DNA from: CAZWZG01 sp964638245 | GTDB taxonomy: Bacteria > Pseudomonadota > Alphaproteobacteria > Rhodobacterales > Rhodobacteraceae | NCBI GenBank assembly: GCA_964638245.1 | Contig: CAZWZG010000145.1 | Span: forward strand, 1 to 7,913 | Length of the DNA stretch: 7,913 nucleotides | Direction: 5' to 3' | Part shown: piece by piece, positions 1 to 6,142 of the stretch | Numbering within the stretch: position 1 is the first letter of the stretch | Layout: each line of letters opens with the position of its first letter | Program-made: the position numbers and the translations under genes | The notes under the pieces: generated by a model | Seen by the model: only the letters and a program-made list of their open reading frames with translations | Databases searched by the model: none | What the model was told of the DNA's origin: nothing

Positions 1-68
1 GACGCCTTTTTCAGGCGGATGAGCGGTGTGTTTCCCACGGCGGCGGGCAAATCTGCGCGAACAACCAT
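1..68 (-). CDS. cysK: Cysteine synthase A, N-terminal fragment (runs off the left edge)
   Basis: This is the 5' end of a gene that continues beyond base 1; 22 full codons are visible. The ATG at 68-66 follows a purine-rich stretch (AGTAGGGGA) at ribosome-binding distance. The peptide begins MVVRADLPAAVGNTPLIRLK. The run GNTPLIRLK is the conserved N-terminal signature of PLP-dependent O-acetylserine sulfhydrylases, just before the PLP lysine region of the family. CysK makes cysteine from O-acetylserine and sulfide in the cytoplasm. It lies 29 bases after the trgB stop, on the same strand, so it probably ends the operon. In R. sphaeroides, trgAB and cysK are adjacent and both contribute to tellurite resistance, which supports the call despite the short fragment. 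The catalytic lysine itself is outside the window, and CysK cannot be separated from a CysM- or CBS-like paralogue on these residues alone. Confidence 0.82.
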   Translation of the reverse strand, partial: MVVRADLPAAVGNTPLIRLKKA

Positions 69-97
69 TGCGGTCCCCTACTTTGCTTGGTCCTGCT

Positions 98-1189
98 TTA
101 AGCCTGTCGGCGCTGAACCTCAATGGAGTGCAGGCGGTCGCGATGGAGCGCGGTCCATGTCAGCATCAAGGCCAGCGGGACAACCGCCGCCTCGCCGGTT
201 TCAAGAAGCCCCAACGCCTCATCAAGGGGAAGCACATGGCTCAAGATATCTTCGCCTTCCGAAGCCAGACCGGCGGCGCGGGGTTCGTAAGCCTCAAGAT
301 CAGCAAGTCCGACGAACATGTGAAAGAATTCGGCGGTCGCGCCGGGCGACGGATACCCTCCCGGCATCGCGACAAGCTTGCCCAAGGTGATTCCCGCTTC
401 TTCCTCAGCCTCGCGAAAAGCCGTCGTCGCCGCCGTTTCGCCCGGGTCAATCAAGCCAGCGATTGGCTCCAGCATCCAAGGCTGCCTGTCACCCCGCCGG
501 TACGGTCCGACGCGAAACTGTTCGATCAACACGACCCGGTCGGCAATCGGATCGTAGGGCAGCACGAGCGTTGCATCGCAGCCCACGAAGGTTTCCCGTC
601 GCACGGTTGCAGATCCACCGTCAAAGCGAGGATGCGTGAGTGTCACGTCGTCCAGGTGGAAAAAGCCACGGTGCGGTTGCTCCAACGCGCCTTCCCGCAC
701 CTTTTCGCGTCCGGGCCCTTGGCGGATCCCGCTCACCGAAGGTTGCGAAAGCGCGCGCATGCGCGTCTGGGTTCGCGCAAGCACGATCTTCGCCAATGCC
801 CGCATACGGGCGCCATGCACGTCGGGATAATACGCCAGAAGCTCAGGCAGCGCCCGTTCCCCCAAGTCCGCCCAGTCCTTATCCTCGCCCGCTTGCGCAC
901 CCCATCCGAAAATCACGGCTGTTTTTCCAGCTGCCTCGATCTCCCATTGGGCATGACCAAGGACATTTGCGAACCATTGCATCTTGGCGAAGGTACGAGC
1001 GTCTACAGTGACAAGGAGGCCGTCCAAGTCTTCGTCACTTGGTCCAATACCCTCATAGGGTGTTCCCCATCCGGGCACGACGCCGATCTTTTCGGCCCGT
1101 GCCGGCACGCCTTTTGCCAATCCAAACGCATCCATGGCGCCGTCTGTTGCCAGAGTGCCAAAGAGAAACACCGATGTCCCGGCGGTCAT
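98..1189 (-). CDS. trgB: TrgB-like protein: GGCT-like N-terminal domain fused to a Nudix (ADP-ribose pyrophosphatase type) hydrolase
   Basis: A 363-residue cytoplasmic protein. Residues about 6-125 begin with VFLFGTL and resemble the gamma-glutamylcyclotransferase-like (AIG2-like) fold. Residues about 195-350 form a Nudix hydrolase. The Nudix box is complete at 245-267: G245, E251, then R259-E260, E262-E263-E264 and G266. The PSPG stretch at 281-284, about 15 residues after the box with E287 following, is typical of the ADP-ribose pyrophosphatase subgroup, so hydrolysis of ADP-ribose or a related nucleoside diphosphate is the likely reaction. The ATG (1189-1187) overlaps the trgA TGA by four bases (ATGA) and has no strong ribosome-binding site, so translation is probably coupled to trgA. 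In R. sphaeroides trgB, next to trgA and cysK, is needed for high-level tellurite resistance; how the enzyme helps is not clear from sequence. The Nudix assignment is firm, the GGCT-like domain is by resemblance only. Confidence 0.87.
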   Translation of the reverse strand: MTAGTSVFLFGTLATDGAMDAFGLAKGVPARAEKIGVVPGWGTPYEGIGPSDEDLDGLLVTVDARTFAKMQWFANVLGHAQWEIEAAGKTAVIFGWGAQAGEDKDWADLGERALPELLAYYPDVHGARMRALAKIVLARTQTRMRALSQPSVSGIRQGPGREKVREGALEQPHRGFFHLDDVTLTHPRFDGGSATVRRETFVGCDATLVLPYDPIADRVVLIEQFRVGPYRRGDRQPWMLEPIAGLIDPGETAATTAFREAEEEAGITLGKLVAMPGGYPSPGATAEFFHMFVGLADLEAYEPRAAGLASEGEDILSHVLPLDEALGLLETGEAAVVPLALMLTWTALHRDRLHSIEVQRRQA

Positions 1190-1626
1190 GGCCAGCGCTG
1201 TGCGAAGAAATCCGTGATCCAGGCAGCGACGAGCGATCCAACAAACATAACGAGGATATTCATGGGCGTGGCGGCGAGTGCTCCGTATTCGAGCATCAGG
1301 TTCGCCATGTCCTGCAGCGCTTCGAACGGACCGTCATAGAGAAGGCGGATGGAGCGTTGGTACATCTCATACCCGCCCCATGTGAGCAGGCACCAGAAAA
1401 TGATCGCGATGCCGGTTGTGATTCCGATACCCGTCGCGGAGACGAACCCATCGCCTGCCCGCGGGCCCATCAGGCGCCAGCCCATGATCAGACCAAAGAA
1501 TGCGTTCACGGGAGCGAGCATGCCCGTAGGCGTGCCTTCAGGCAGCAAGGGGACAATCAGTCCCGAAACATACCATGCCAGCGCTGCAAAAAGCGCGGCT
1601 CCAATCAGTTTTCCGGCCGTAGGCAT
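1186..1626 (-). CDS. trgA: TrgA family inner-membrane protein (tellurite-resistance locus)
   Basis: A 146-residue hydrophobic protein with four likely membrane segments, at about 7-28, 37-53, 61-83 and 116-137. A polar amphipathic stretch (86-113) separates the third and fourth. Features that look family-typical are PTAGK at the N-terminus, the APVNAFFG...GW stretch (38-50) and the PMN...GS stretch (121-131). No enzymatic motif is visible, so a direct biochemical role cannot be given. The start ATG (1626-1624) shares its A with the TGA of the upstream methyltransferase gene, with no ribosome-binding site of its own, which points to translational coupling. The gene is followed by a four-base overlap with trgB. 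The name rests mainly on the trgA-trgB-cysK order and on the size and topology of the R. sphaeroides TrgA protein. Confidence 0.83.
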   Translation of the reverse strand: MPTAGKLIGAALFAALAWYVSGLIVPLLPEGTPTGMLAPVNAFFGLIMGWRLMGPRAGDGFVSATGIGITTGIAIIFWCLLTWGGYEMYQRSIRLLYDGPFEALQDMANLMLEYGALAATPMNILVMFVGSLVAAWITDFFAQRWP

Positions 1627-2840
1627 CAGGCGGGTTTCGCTACCGTAATCTGTGTCACATCACAATTTCCGCTCATAAAGCCTGCAGCGCAAGACGTCAG
1701 GTAGAAATTCCACATGCGCCGGAAACGATCGTCGAAACCAAGGGCCTGAATGTCGTCCCAGCGGGCATTGAACGTCTCGTGCCAGCGGCGCAGCGTCTGG
1801 CTATAGCATTGCCCGAACTCGATTGATTTTGCGACGTTCAGACCTGCTTTTTCAACCTCGGCTCGAAGCACTTTGGGGGATGGGAGCATCCCGCCTGGAA
1901 AGATGTATTTCTGAATGAAATCAACACCTTTTCGATAGGCCTCAAAGCGGCTATCTTCCACCGTGATGATCTGAAGCGTAGCCGACTTTCCGGGTTTCAG
2001 GCGGTCACGTACGGCGTCAAAATATGTGGGCCAATACTTTTCTCCGACGGCCTCGAACATCTCGATACTGGCGATGCCGTCATATGTGCCCTTCTCGTCA
2101 CGGTAGTCGCACAGCTTGATCTCGACCTGATCGCTCAGACCCGCCTTGGCGATGCGCTCTTGCGCATAATCGAACTGTTCCTGGCTGATGGTAAGCCCTG
2201 TCACTTTCAAACCGTGGGCAGTGGCCGCACGCTCTGCAAAGCCACCCCAACCACACCCGATTTCAAGGATGTGATCGCCGGGCTTTGCGCCCATTTCGGC
2301 AACCATGCTATCGTATTTCGCGTTCTGCGCCTTTTCGAGGCTTTCCTGGCCGGTTTCAAACCGAGCCGACGAATATGTCATCGTGTCATCCAGCCAAAGG
2401 CCATAGAACGTGTTCCCCAAATCGTAGTGATACGAGATGTTCTTCTTGGCTTGCGAGCGGGTATTGGAGTTCAGCCAGTGGCGGAACTTTTCGTAAAGGC
2501 GGACGAAGGCCGACCCGCTCAGGCTGGTGTCATAGACGTCCATCTCGATATCATACGCGTGGTCCAGAAAGCCCTGCAGGTCATCGGTCGACCACCAGCC
2601 CGACATGTAGGTCTCGCCAAAGGACACCCACCCGTCACGCATCAGGACGCGGAACATATCAGGGTTGTGGATCACCATGTGGCTGACCCGTCCGGGCGTG
2701 CCGTTTGACAGGCAAACGGTCTCTCCCGACGGAAGCGTGATGTACATTTTGCCCCTGATGCCGGGCTGCGCGCTTTTGGCGGCGGCTTTGAAGTAGGCGG
2801 GCGCCTCGCCGACCGCGTCCAGCTCTATCGCATCAAGCAT
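1626..2840 (-). CDS. cfa: Cyclopropane-fatty-acid synthase family SAM-dependent methyltransferase (Cfa/UfaM-like)
   Basis: A 404-residue member of the Cfa/mycolic acid cyclopropane synthase family (COG2230 type), which methylates double bonds of membrane phospholipid acyl chains with S-adenosylmethionine. Visible motifs are YHYDLGNTFYGLWLDDTMTYS (in 137-157), the SAM-binding loop LEIGCGWGG (192-200), the acidic MFEAVG (261-266), IFPGGMLPS (313-321), and YSQTLRRW (346-353). Of the E. coli bicarbonate-site residues, E239 (here E263) and Y317 (here Y346) are kept. C139 is replaced by S158 and H266 by I292, so this is not a textbook Cfa. The ATG at 2840 is preferred over a TTG at 2882 because GGGGGAAAGAC lies just upstream. 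R. sphaeroides has a similar gene beside phrA in the RpoE regulon; from memory this is RSP2144, which makes a methylated unsaturated fatty acid in furan fatty acid synthesis. That function is inference here. The stop overlaps trgA. Confidence 0.88.
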   Translation of the reverse strand: MLDAIELDAVGEAPAYFKAAAKSAQPGIRGKMYITLPSGETVCLSNGTPGRVSHMVIHNPDMFRVLMRDGWVSFGETYMSGWWSTDDLQGFLDHAYDIEMDVYDTSLSGSAFVRLYEKFRHWLNSNTRSQAKKNISYHYDLGNTFYGLWLDDTMTYSSARFETGQESLEKAQNAKYDSMVAEMGAKPGDHILEIGCGWGGFAERAATAHGLKVTGLTISQEQFDYAQERIAKAGLSDQVEIKLCDYRDEKGTYDGIASIEMFEAVGEKYWPTYFDAVRDRLKPGKSATLQIITVEDSRFEAYRKGVDFIQKYIFPGGMLPSPKVLRAEVEKAGLNVAKSIEFGQCYSQTLRRWHETFNARWDDIQALGFDDRFRRMWNFYLTSCAAGFMSGNCDVTQITVAKPA

Positions 2841-2945
2841 TGTCTTTCCCCCTTGGCCCCACGCCGCTTCGTCCCGTCCCAAGAGCGGCGACGCGTGTTA
2901 AGATGATGAAACTAAACGAAACAGGGGCCCGCAACAGAAAACTGC

Positions 2946-4358
2946 TCAAAACGAGCGTGCTTCATAGGCCGCAAGTGCGATTTTTCGCCCTTCCGCTGCG
3001 GAAACTACAGGTTCCGGGTAGGCATCGTCGGGCGAAAGACCCCAGGATCTCGGGATTGCGTCGTAAAACGACAGGGCCGTCGCGGAGGGCTTTCCTTGAG
3101 TTTGGGCGATCCATTGCTTCTGGTAGGTTCCATCGCCGTCAAACTTGTCGATCTGCGTTTCTGGGTTGAAAACCCTGAAATACGGCGCTGCGTCCGGTCC
3201 GGATCCCGCCGCCCACTGCCATCCCATCGCGTTCGAGGCTGGGTCCCAGTCAATCAGGCAATCCGCAAACCAGTCGAGGCCGACTTTCCAATGGGTCATC
3301 AGGTGTTTGCAAAGGTAGGATGCCACATTCATGCGTGCGCGGTTGTGCATGGTTCCGGTCACGTACAACTCTCGCATGGCCGCATCCACAAAGCGGATCC
3401 CGGTCTGACCTTGCTTCCAACGGCGCACTTCGGCGCGCCGCTCGTCATCGTTCCAAGGGAACGCATCCCATTCTTCGCGCCAATTGCCCGAGACGATGCG
3501 CGGTGTATGCCAGACCAGATGATAGGCAAACTCGCGCCACGCCAGTTCCTTCATGAAATGGTATGCACCCGACGCGCCGTCCTCGTGCGCCCGCGCCCCA
3601 GCCAGAAACGCCGTTCGCGCCGAGATTTCGCCCCAAGCGAGGTTCTCGGAAAGGGCGGAGGTTGCCGCTTCACCCGGATAGTCGCGCCGGTCCTTGTAGC
3701 GCCCCACCCGCTCATCAATAAAGCGCTCCAGACGATCCAACGCTGCGTCTTCGCCGATTGCCAGATAGGGACGCACGATGTCAGCCCCCCGATTCATCGC
3801 TTTGCCAAGGGCCCAGTCGGAGGGATCCTCACTCTCAGGCCATGTCTCGGGAGCGCTCAATTTGCCAACGCGCGGCGCGGGATCACCAATGTCGCGCCCT
3901 TCCACGGCGCGCCAGAACGGCGAATACACCTTGTAAAACGCGCCCTGCTTGGTCTCGACCGACCACGGTTCGTACATCAGATGACCGGCCACGGACGCCG
4001 CATCGATCCCATCATCGCTCAACGCCACTTTCACGGCCTTGTCGCGCGCCACCTGATCGGGGTCATAGGCGCGCCCCCAGCGCACACAATCAGCACCGGT
4101 TTCTGAAATAAGCGCGCGGAGCACGTCAAGCGCTGCACCTCGGCGAAAGATCAGCCGTGACCCAATGGATTGAAGCGTTTGCGCAAATCGCTCTGCGCCG
4201 AGGCCGAACCGCCACAGAGGCGCGGCCCCGTAGCCCTCAAAGACCTCATCTAGGATGAACACCGGGATCACCGGCCGCTCCATCGCCGCCACCTCCGCCA
4301 AAAGCGGATTGTCTCCAAGGCGCAATTCGCGCCGGATCACGACGATGACAGGCTTCAT
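2946..4358 (-). CDS. phr: Deoxyribodipyrimidine photolyase (class I CPD photolyase)
   Basis: A 470-residue flavoprotein, about the length of E. coli photolyase (472), which uses blue light to split cyclobutane pyrimidine dimers in DNA. The N-terminal alpha/beta domain (about 1-130) begins VIVVIRRELRLGDNPLL. The C-terminal FAD domain shows ELAWREF (271-277), W314 in the WKQGQTG run, MHNRARM (337-343), and the long signature at 370-399 including N376, GWQW (379-382) and PYFRVFNP (392-399). Aligned by eye to E. coli, the dimer-contact pair E274/W277 is E271/W274, flavin-near N378 is N376, and the electron-transfer tryptophans 382, 359 and 306 are W380, W357 and probably W302. The residues support an active CPD photolyase and argue against a cryptochrome. 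The ATG (4358) follows GAGAGGGAG. The gene lies 105 bases before cfa on the same strand. In R. sphaeroides phrA is RpoE-controlled. Confidence 0.95.
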   Translation of the reverse strand: MKPVIVVIRRELRLGDNPLLAEVAAMERPVIPVFILDEVFEGYGAAPLWRFGLGAERFAQTLQSIGSRLIFRRGAALDVLRALISETGADCVRWGRAYDPDQVARDKAVKVALSDDGIDAASVAGHLMYEPWSVETKQGAFYKVYSPFWRAVEGRDIGDPAPRVGKLSAPETWPESEDPSDWALGKAMNRGADIVRPYLAIGEDAALDRLERFIDERVGRYKDRRDYPGEAATSALSENLAWGEISARTAFLAGARAHEDGASGAYHFMKELAWREFAYHLVWHTPRIVSGNWREEWDAFPWNDDERRAEVRRWKQGQTGIRFVDAAMRELYVTGTMHNRARMNVASYLCKHLMTHWKVGLDWFADCLIDWDPASNAMGWQWAAGSGPDAAPYFRVFNPETQIDKFDGDGTYQKQWIAQTQGKPSATALSFYDAIPRSWGLSPDDAYPEPVVSAAEGRKIALAAYEARSF

Positions 4359-4385
4359 GGTGGCAGGCTCCCTCTCCAGTCCAGC

Positions 4386-4413
4386 GAGCTAGACTAGAGA
4401 CCGGGGCGATCAA
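4386..4413 (-). promoter_or_regulatory. Possible group IV (RpoE-like) promoter for phr
   Basis: Read on the minus strand upstream of phr, TGATCG (4412-4407) resembles the TGATC -35 core reported for RpoE promoters in R. sphaeroides. It is followed after 15 bases by TAGCTC (4391-4386), a weak TA-starting -10. The -35 sits between GGGGCG (4422-4417) and CGCCCC (4408-4403), a perfect 6-base inverted repeat with an 8-base middle. Position relative to the phr ATG gives a short leader with a ribosome-binding site. The -10 match is poor, so this is a candidate only. Confidence 0.3.
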
Positions 4414-4436
4414 GCCCGCCCCCTTATTCTTGTTGG

Positions 4437-4460
4437 AAATACTCGTGGGGGTCCGGGGGC
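4437..4460 (+). repeat. Rhodobacterales-type GC-rich intergenic repeat, short copy
   Basis: The stretch begins AAATACTC and continues into a G-rich run (GGGGGTCCGGGGGC). It has the same layout as the element at 7676, which begins AAATATCCC followed by GGAGGGG. It sits in the 118-base gap between acuI and phr. From memory, stretches of this shape are abundant after genes in Rhodobacterales genomes; I cannot confirm copy number here. It contains no good terminator for the minus strand, so read-through from acuI into phr remains possible. Confidence 0.4.
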
Positions 4461-4476
4461 CAAGCCGCCGGCGACA

Positions 4477-5469
4477 TCACGTGGTCACGTCGACAACCAC
4501 ACGCCCCTTGACCTGCCCTTTCAGGATCGCAGCCCCAAGGTCTGGAAGGTCGCCCAGTCCCGCTGGCTGAACCATGGCTTCAAGCACATCCATCGGCAGG
4601 TCGCTCGCGATCCTTTCCCAAGCAGTCACACGCGCCGCGTATGGCTTCATGACGCTGTCGATGCCAAGAAGGTTCACGCCGCGCAAAAGGAATGGGATGA
4701 CCGTCGCAGGAAGCCCTGCTCCACCGGCCAGCCCGACGGCCGCAACCGATGCCCCGTATTGCATCTGGCCCAGCACCCGCGCCAGCATTTCGCCGCCAAC
4801 GGCATCAACGCACCCGGCCCAAGTTTCCTTTTCCAGTGGACGCTTGGTCGTTTCGTTCAACTCTTCCCGTGCAACGATCCGTTTGGCCCCGAGTCCGGTC
4901 AAGTAGTCCGCCGTCTCTGGTCGACCTGTCACCGCGGCCACATCATAGCCAAGATTTGCAAGGATTGCCGTTGCAACCGACCCGACACCACCCGCGGCGC
5001 CAGTCACCAGAACCTCGCCCTGTCCGGGCTTCATCCCATGTTCTTCAAGCGCGATCACGGCAAGCATTGCCGTAAAGCCCGCGGTGCCAACAGCCATGGC
5101 CTGCTCAGCGGACAACCCCTTTGGCATCGGGACAAGCCAGTCTGCATTAACCCGCGCCTTTTCGGAATACCCGCCCCAATGGGCTTCTCCAACGCGCCAG
5201 CCGGTCAGAACGACGGCGTCGCCGGGCGCATAGCGATCATCATCCGAGGCCTCGACGACGCCTGCAAAATCAATTCCGGGCACATGCGGATAATTGCGCA
5301 CCAAACCGCCACCCGGTCCAATGCACAGCCCGTCCTTGTAGTTAACCGTGGAATGACTGACCGAAACCGTGACGTTGCCCTCGGGCAGATCATCGATCTC
5401 CAGCGTTTCTACCGCCGCGCTTGTCTTGCCTTCATCGTCCTTTCGAACGACCAATCCCCGAAAGCCCAT
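4477..5469 (-). CDS. acuI: Acryloyl-CoA reductase (NADPH), AcuI/YhdH-type MDR oxidoreductase
   Basis: A 330-residue zinc-free medium-chain dehydrogenase/reductase. The catalytic domain carries STVNYKDGLCI (40-50) and VPGIDFAG (63-70). The Rossmann domain has the nucleotide loop GAAGGVGSVA (157-166) followed by TGRPE (181-185). The protein ends with GRVVVDV, all typical of the AcuI/YhdH family. AcuI reduces toxic acryloyl-CoA to propionyl-CoA, a detoxification step in DMSP and 3-hydroxypropionate metabolism of roseobacters. The ATG at 5469 is chosen over a GTG at 5490 because it has a clear ribosome-binding site (AAAAAGGGAGA) placed inside the last codons of the dinB-like gene. That gene's TGA ends one base before the ATG, so the two are almost certainly co-transcribed and coupled. 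No DMSP lyase or acuR regulator is present in the window. A generic quinone-oxidoreductase-like role cannot be fully excluded. Confidence 0.88.
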   Translation of the reverse strand: MGFRGLVVRKDDEGKTSAAVETLEIDDLPEGNVTVSVSHSTVNYKDGLCIGPGGGLVRNYPHVPGIDFAGVVEASDDDRYAPGDAVVLTGWRVGEAHWGGYSEKARVNADWLVPMPKGLSAEQAMAVGTAGFTAMLAVIALEEHGMKPGQGEVLVTGAAGGVGSVATAILANLGYDVAAVTGRPETADYLTGLGAKRIVAREELNETTKRPLEKETWAGCVDAVGGEMLARVLGQMQYGASVAAVGLAGGAGLPATVIPFLLRGVNLLGIDSVMKPYAARVTAWERIASDLPMDVLEAMVQPAGLGDLPDLGAAILKGQVKGRVVVDVTT

Positions 5470-5470
5470 G

Positions 5471-6001
5471 TCATTCTCCCTTTTTGACACGATCCGTGTA
5501 ATTTGCCGGCATCACGAACAGGTCGGTGGGCCCCGGCTTGGCCCCCGCTGCCGTCAAAAGCCCATGGGCCTGCCCGCGGTGATGCGTTTGATGGTTGAAG
5601 AAATGCGCAACACACGTCGTCATCGGAGACGTCACGTCACGCCCAAGCGAGCCCGAGTAGAAGCTCAAATCCTGCCCAAGATCCTGCTCAGAAACACTCG
5701 ACGCCCAAAGATCAATCGCGGCATCAAGCGCTGCGCGTTGCTCAGCCAAATCATTCCACTCGGCAATCCAATCCGGGCTTTCATCAATGCCAACCTCGGG
5801 CGGAGCACCGACCCCAAAACGGCTCAGCCAGATCGTGTCGCCCCAAGCAAGGTGGCTGAGCGTGCGCTGGATCGATCCGAAAAACGCCCCGCGATCGCGT
5901 TTGCGCTCTTCATCCGACAGGCCATTTCCCGCGCCGAATAGCGACACATTTTGCCAGCGGTTATAGGCCGCCATCGTTGCCACATAGTCGGGTGTGATCA
6001 T
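5471..6001 (-). CDS. DinB family protein (putative metal-dependent four-helix hydrolase/transferase)
   Basis: A 176-residue protein of the DinB/YfiT fold, a four-helix bundle that usually holds a divalent metal with three histidines. Likely ligands are H50 (in LSHLAWGD), H137 and H141 (in HFFNHQTHHRGQ, 133-144). The NRWQN stretch near the N-terminus (14-18) is also typical. Substrates of most members are unknown; some relatives act with low-molecular-weight thiols, so a detoxification role would suit its acuI partner, but that is inference. The start is the ATG at 6001, which has a strong GGAGGT ribosome-binding site six bases upstream. The longer frame would begin with TTG at 6058, inside the -35 box of the promoter, and is rejected. 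It is the first gene of a two-gene unit with acuI. This is not the DNA polymerase IV DinB. Confidence 0.88.
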   Translation of the reverse strand: MITPDYVATMAAYNRWQNVSLFGAGNGLSDEERKRDRGAFFGSIQRTLSHLAWGDTIWLSRFGVGAPPEVGIDESPDWIAEWNDLAEQRAALDAAIDLWASSVSEQDLGQDLSFYSGSLGRDVTSPMTTCVAHFFNHQTHHRGQAHGLLTAAGAKPGPTDLFVMPANYTDRVKKGE

Positions 6002-6029
6002 CGCAAACCTCCGCATTTGCCTTCGGCGC

Positions 6030-6058
6030 ATTAGCTCGAAAGGGTCTCGGGGCGTCAA
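6030..6058 (-). promoter_or_regulatory. Sigma70-like promoter for the dinB-like/acuI operon
   Basis: On the minus strand TTGACG (6058-6053) matches five of six -35 consensus bases. It is followed after exactly 17 bases by GCTAAT (6035-6030), four of six. Transcription would begin near 6023, leaving a leader of about 20 bases that contains the GGAGGT site and the ATG at 6001. The fit with the chosen start is good. Confidence 0.6.
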
Positions 6059-6073
6059 GCACAGCTTTTTGTC

Positions 6074-6102
6074 TTGAGCGGCGGGCCTTGCCGCTCTAGA
6101 TG
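6074..6102 (+). promoter_or_regulatory. Candidate promoter with embedded dyad upstream of the solute-binding protein gene
   Basis: TTGAGC (6074-6079) and TAGATG (6097-6102) are 17 bases apart and point toward the solute-binding protein gene. A perfect 7-base inverted repeat, GAGCGGC (6076-6082) and GCCGCTC (6090-6096) with a 7-base middle, overlaps the -35 and fills the spacer. It could be an operator, or a hairpin with no regulatory role. The -10 match is weak (three of six). Confidence 0.35.
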
Positions 6103-6142
6103 CAGGCCGAATGATGTCGGGTTTAGTTCAGGGGATGCCGCC

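Noticed and set aside
26..1339. Long plus-strand open frame (437 codons) opposite trgB and trgA
   Set aside because: It lies antisense to two genes with clear family motifs, its product is rich in Arg, His and Pro with no domain pattern, and it is the usual GC-rich shadow.
2841..2882. TTG start giving the methyltransferase 14 extra residues
   Set aside because: The extra residues do not look family-like, and the internal ATG at 2840 has a good ribosome-binding site.
3096..4106. Plus-strand open frame of 336 codons opposite phr
   Set aside because: The opposite strand encodes an intact photolyase with all key residues; no ribosome-binding site or domain supports this frame.
4403..4430. Plus-strand terminator (GGGGCG-8-CGCCCC followed by CTTATTCTT)
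   Set aside because: No plus-strand gene ends here, and the stem is only six pairs with an eight-base loop; recorded only as part of the phr upstream finding.
6002..6058. TTG start giving the DinB-like protein 19 extra residues
   Set aside because: It would fall inside the -35 box of the promoter, while the ATG at 6001 has an excellent GGAGGT site.
6074..6142. Upstream non-ATG start extending the solute-binding protein by 23 residues
   Set aside because: It would bury the signal peptide inside the protein; the ATG at 6143 places the signal peptide at the N-terminus and follows AGGGGA.
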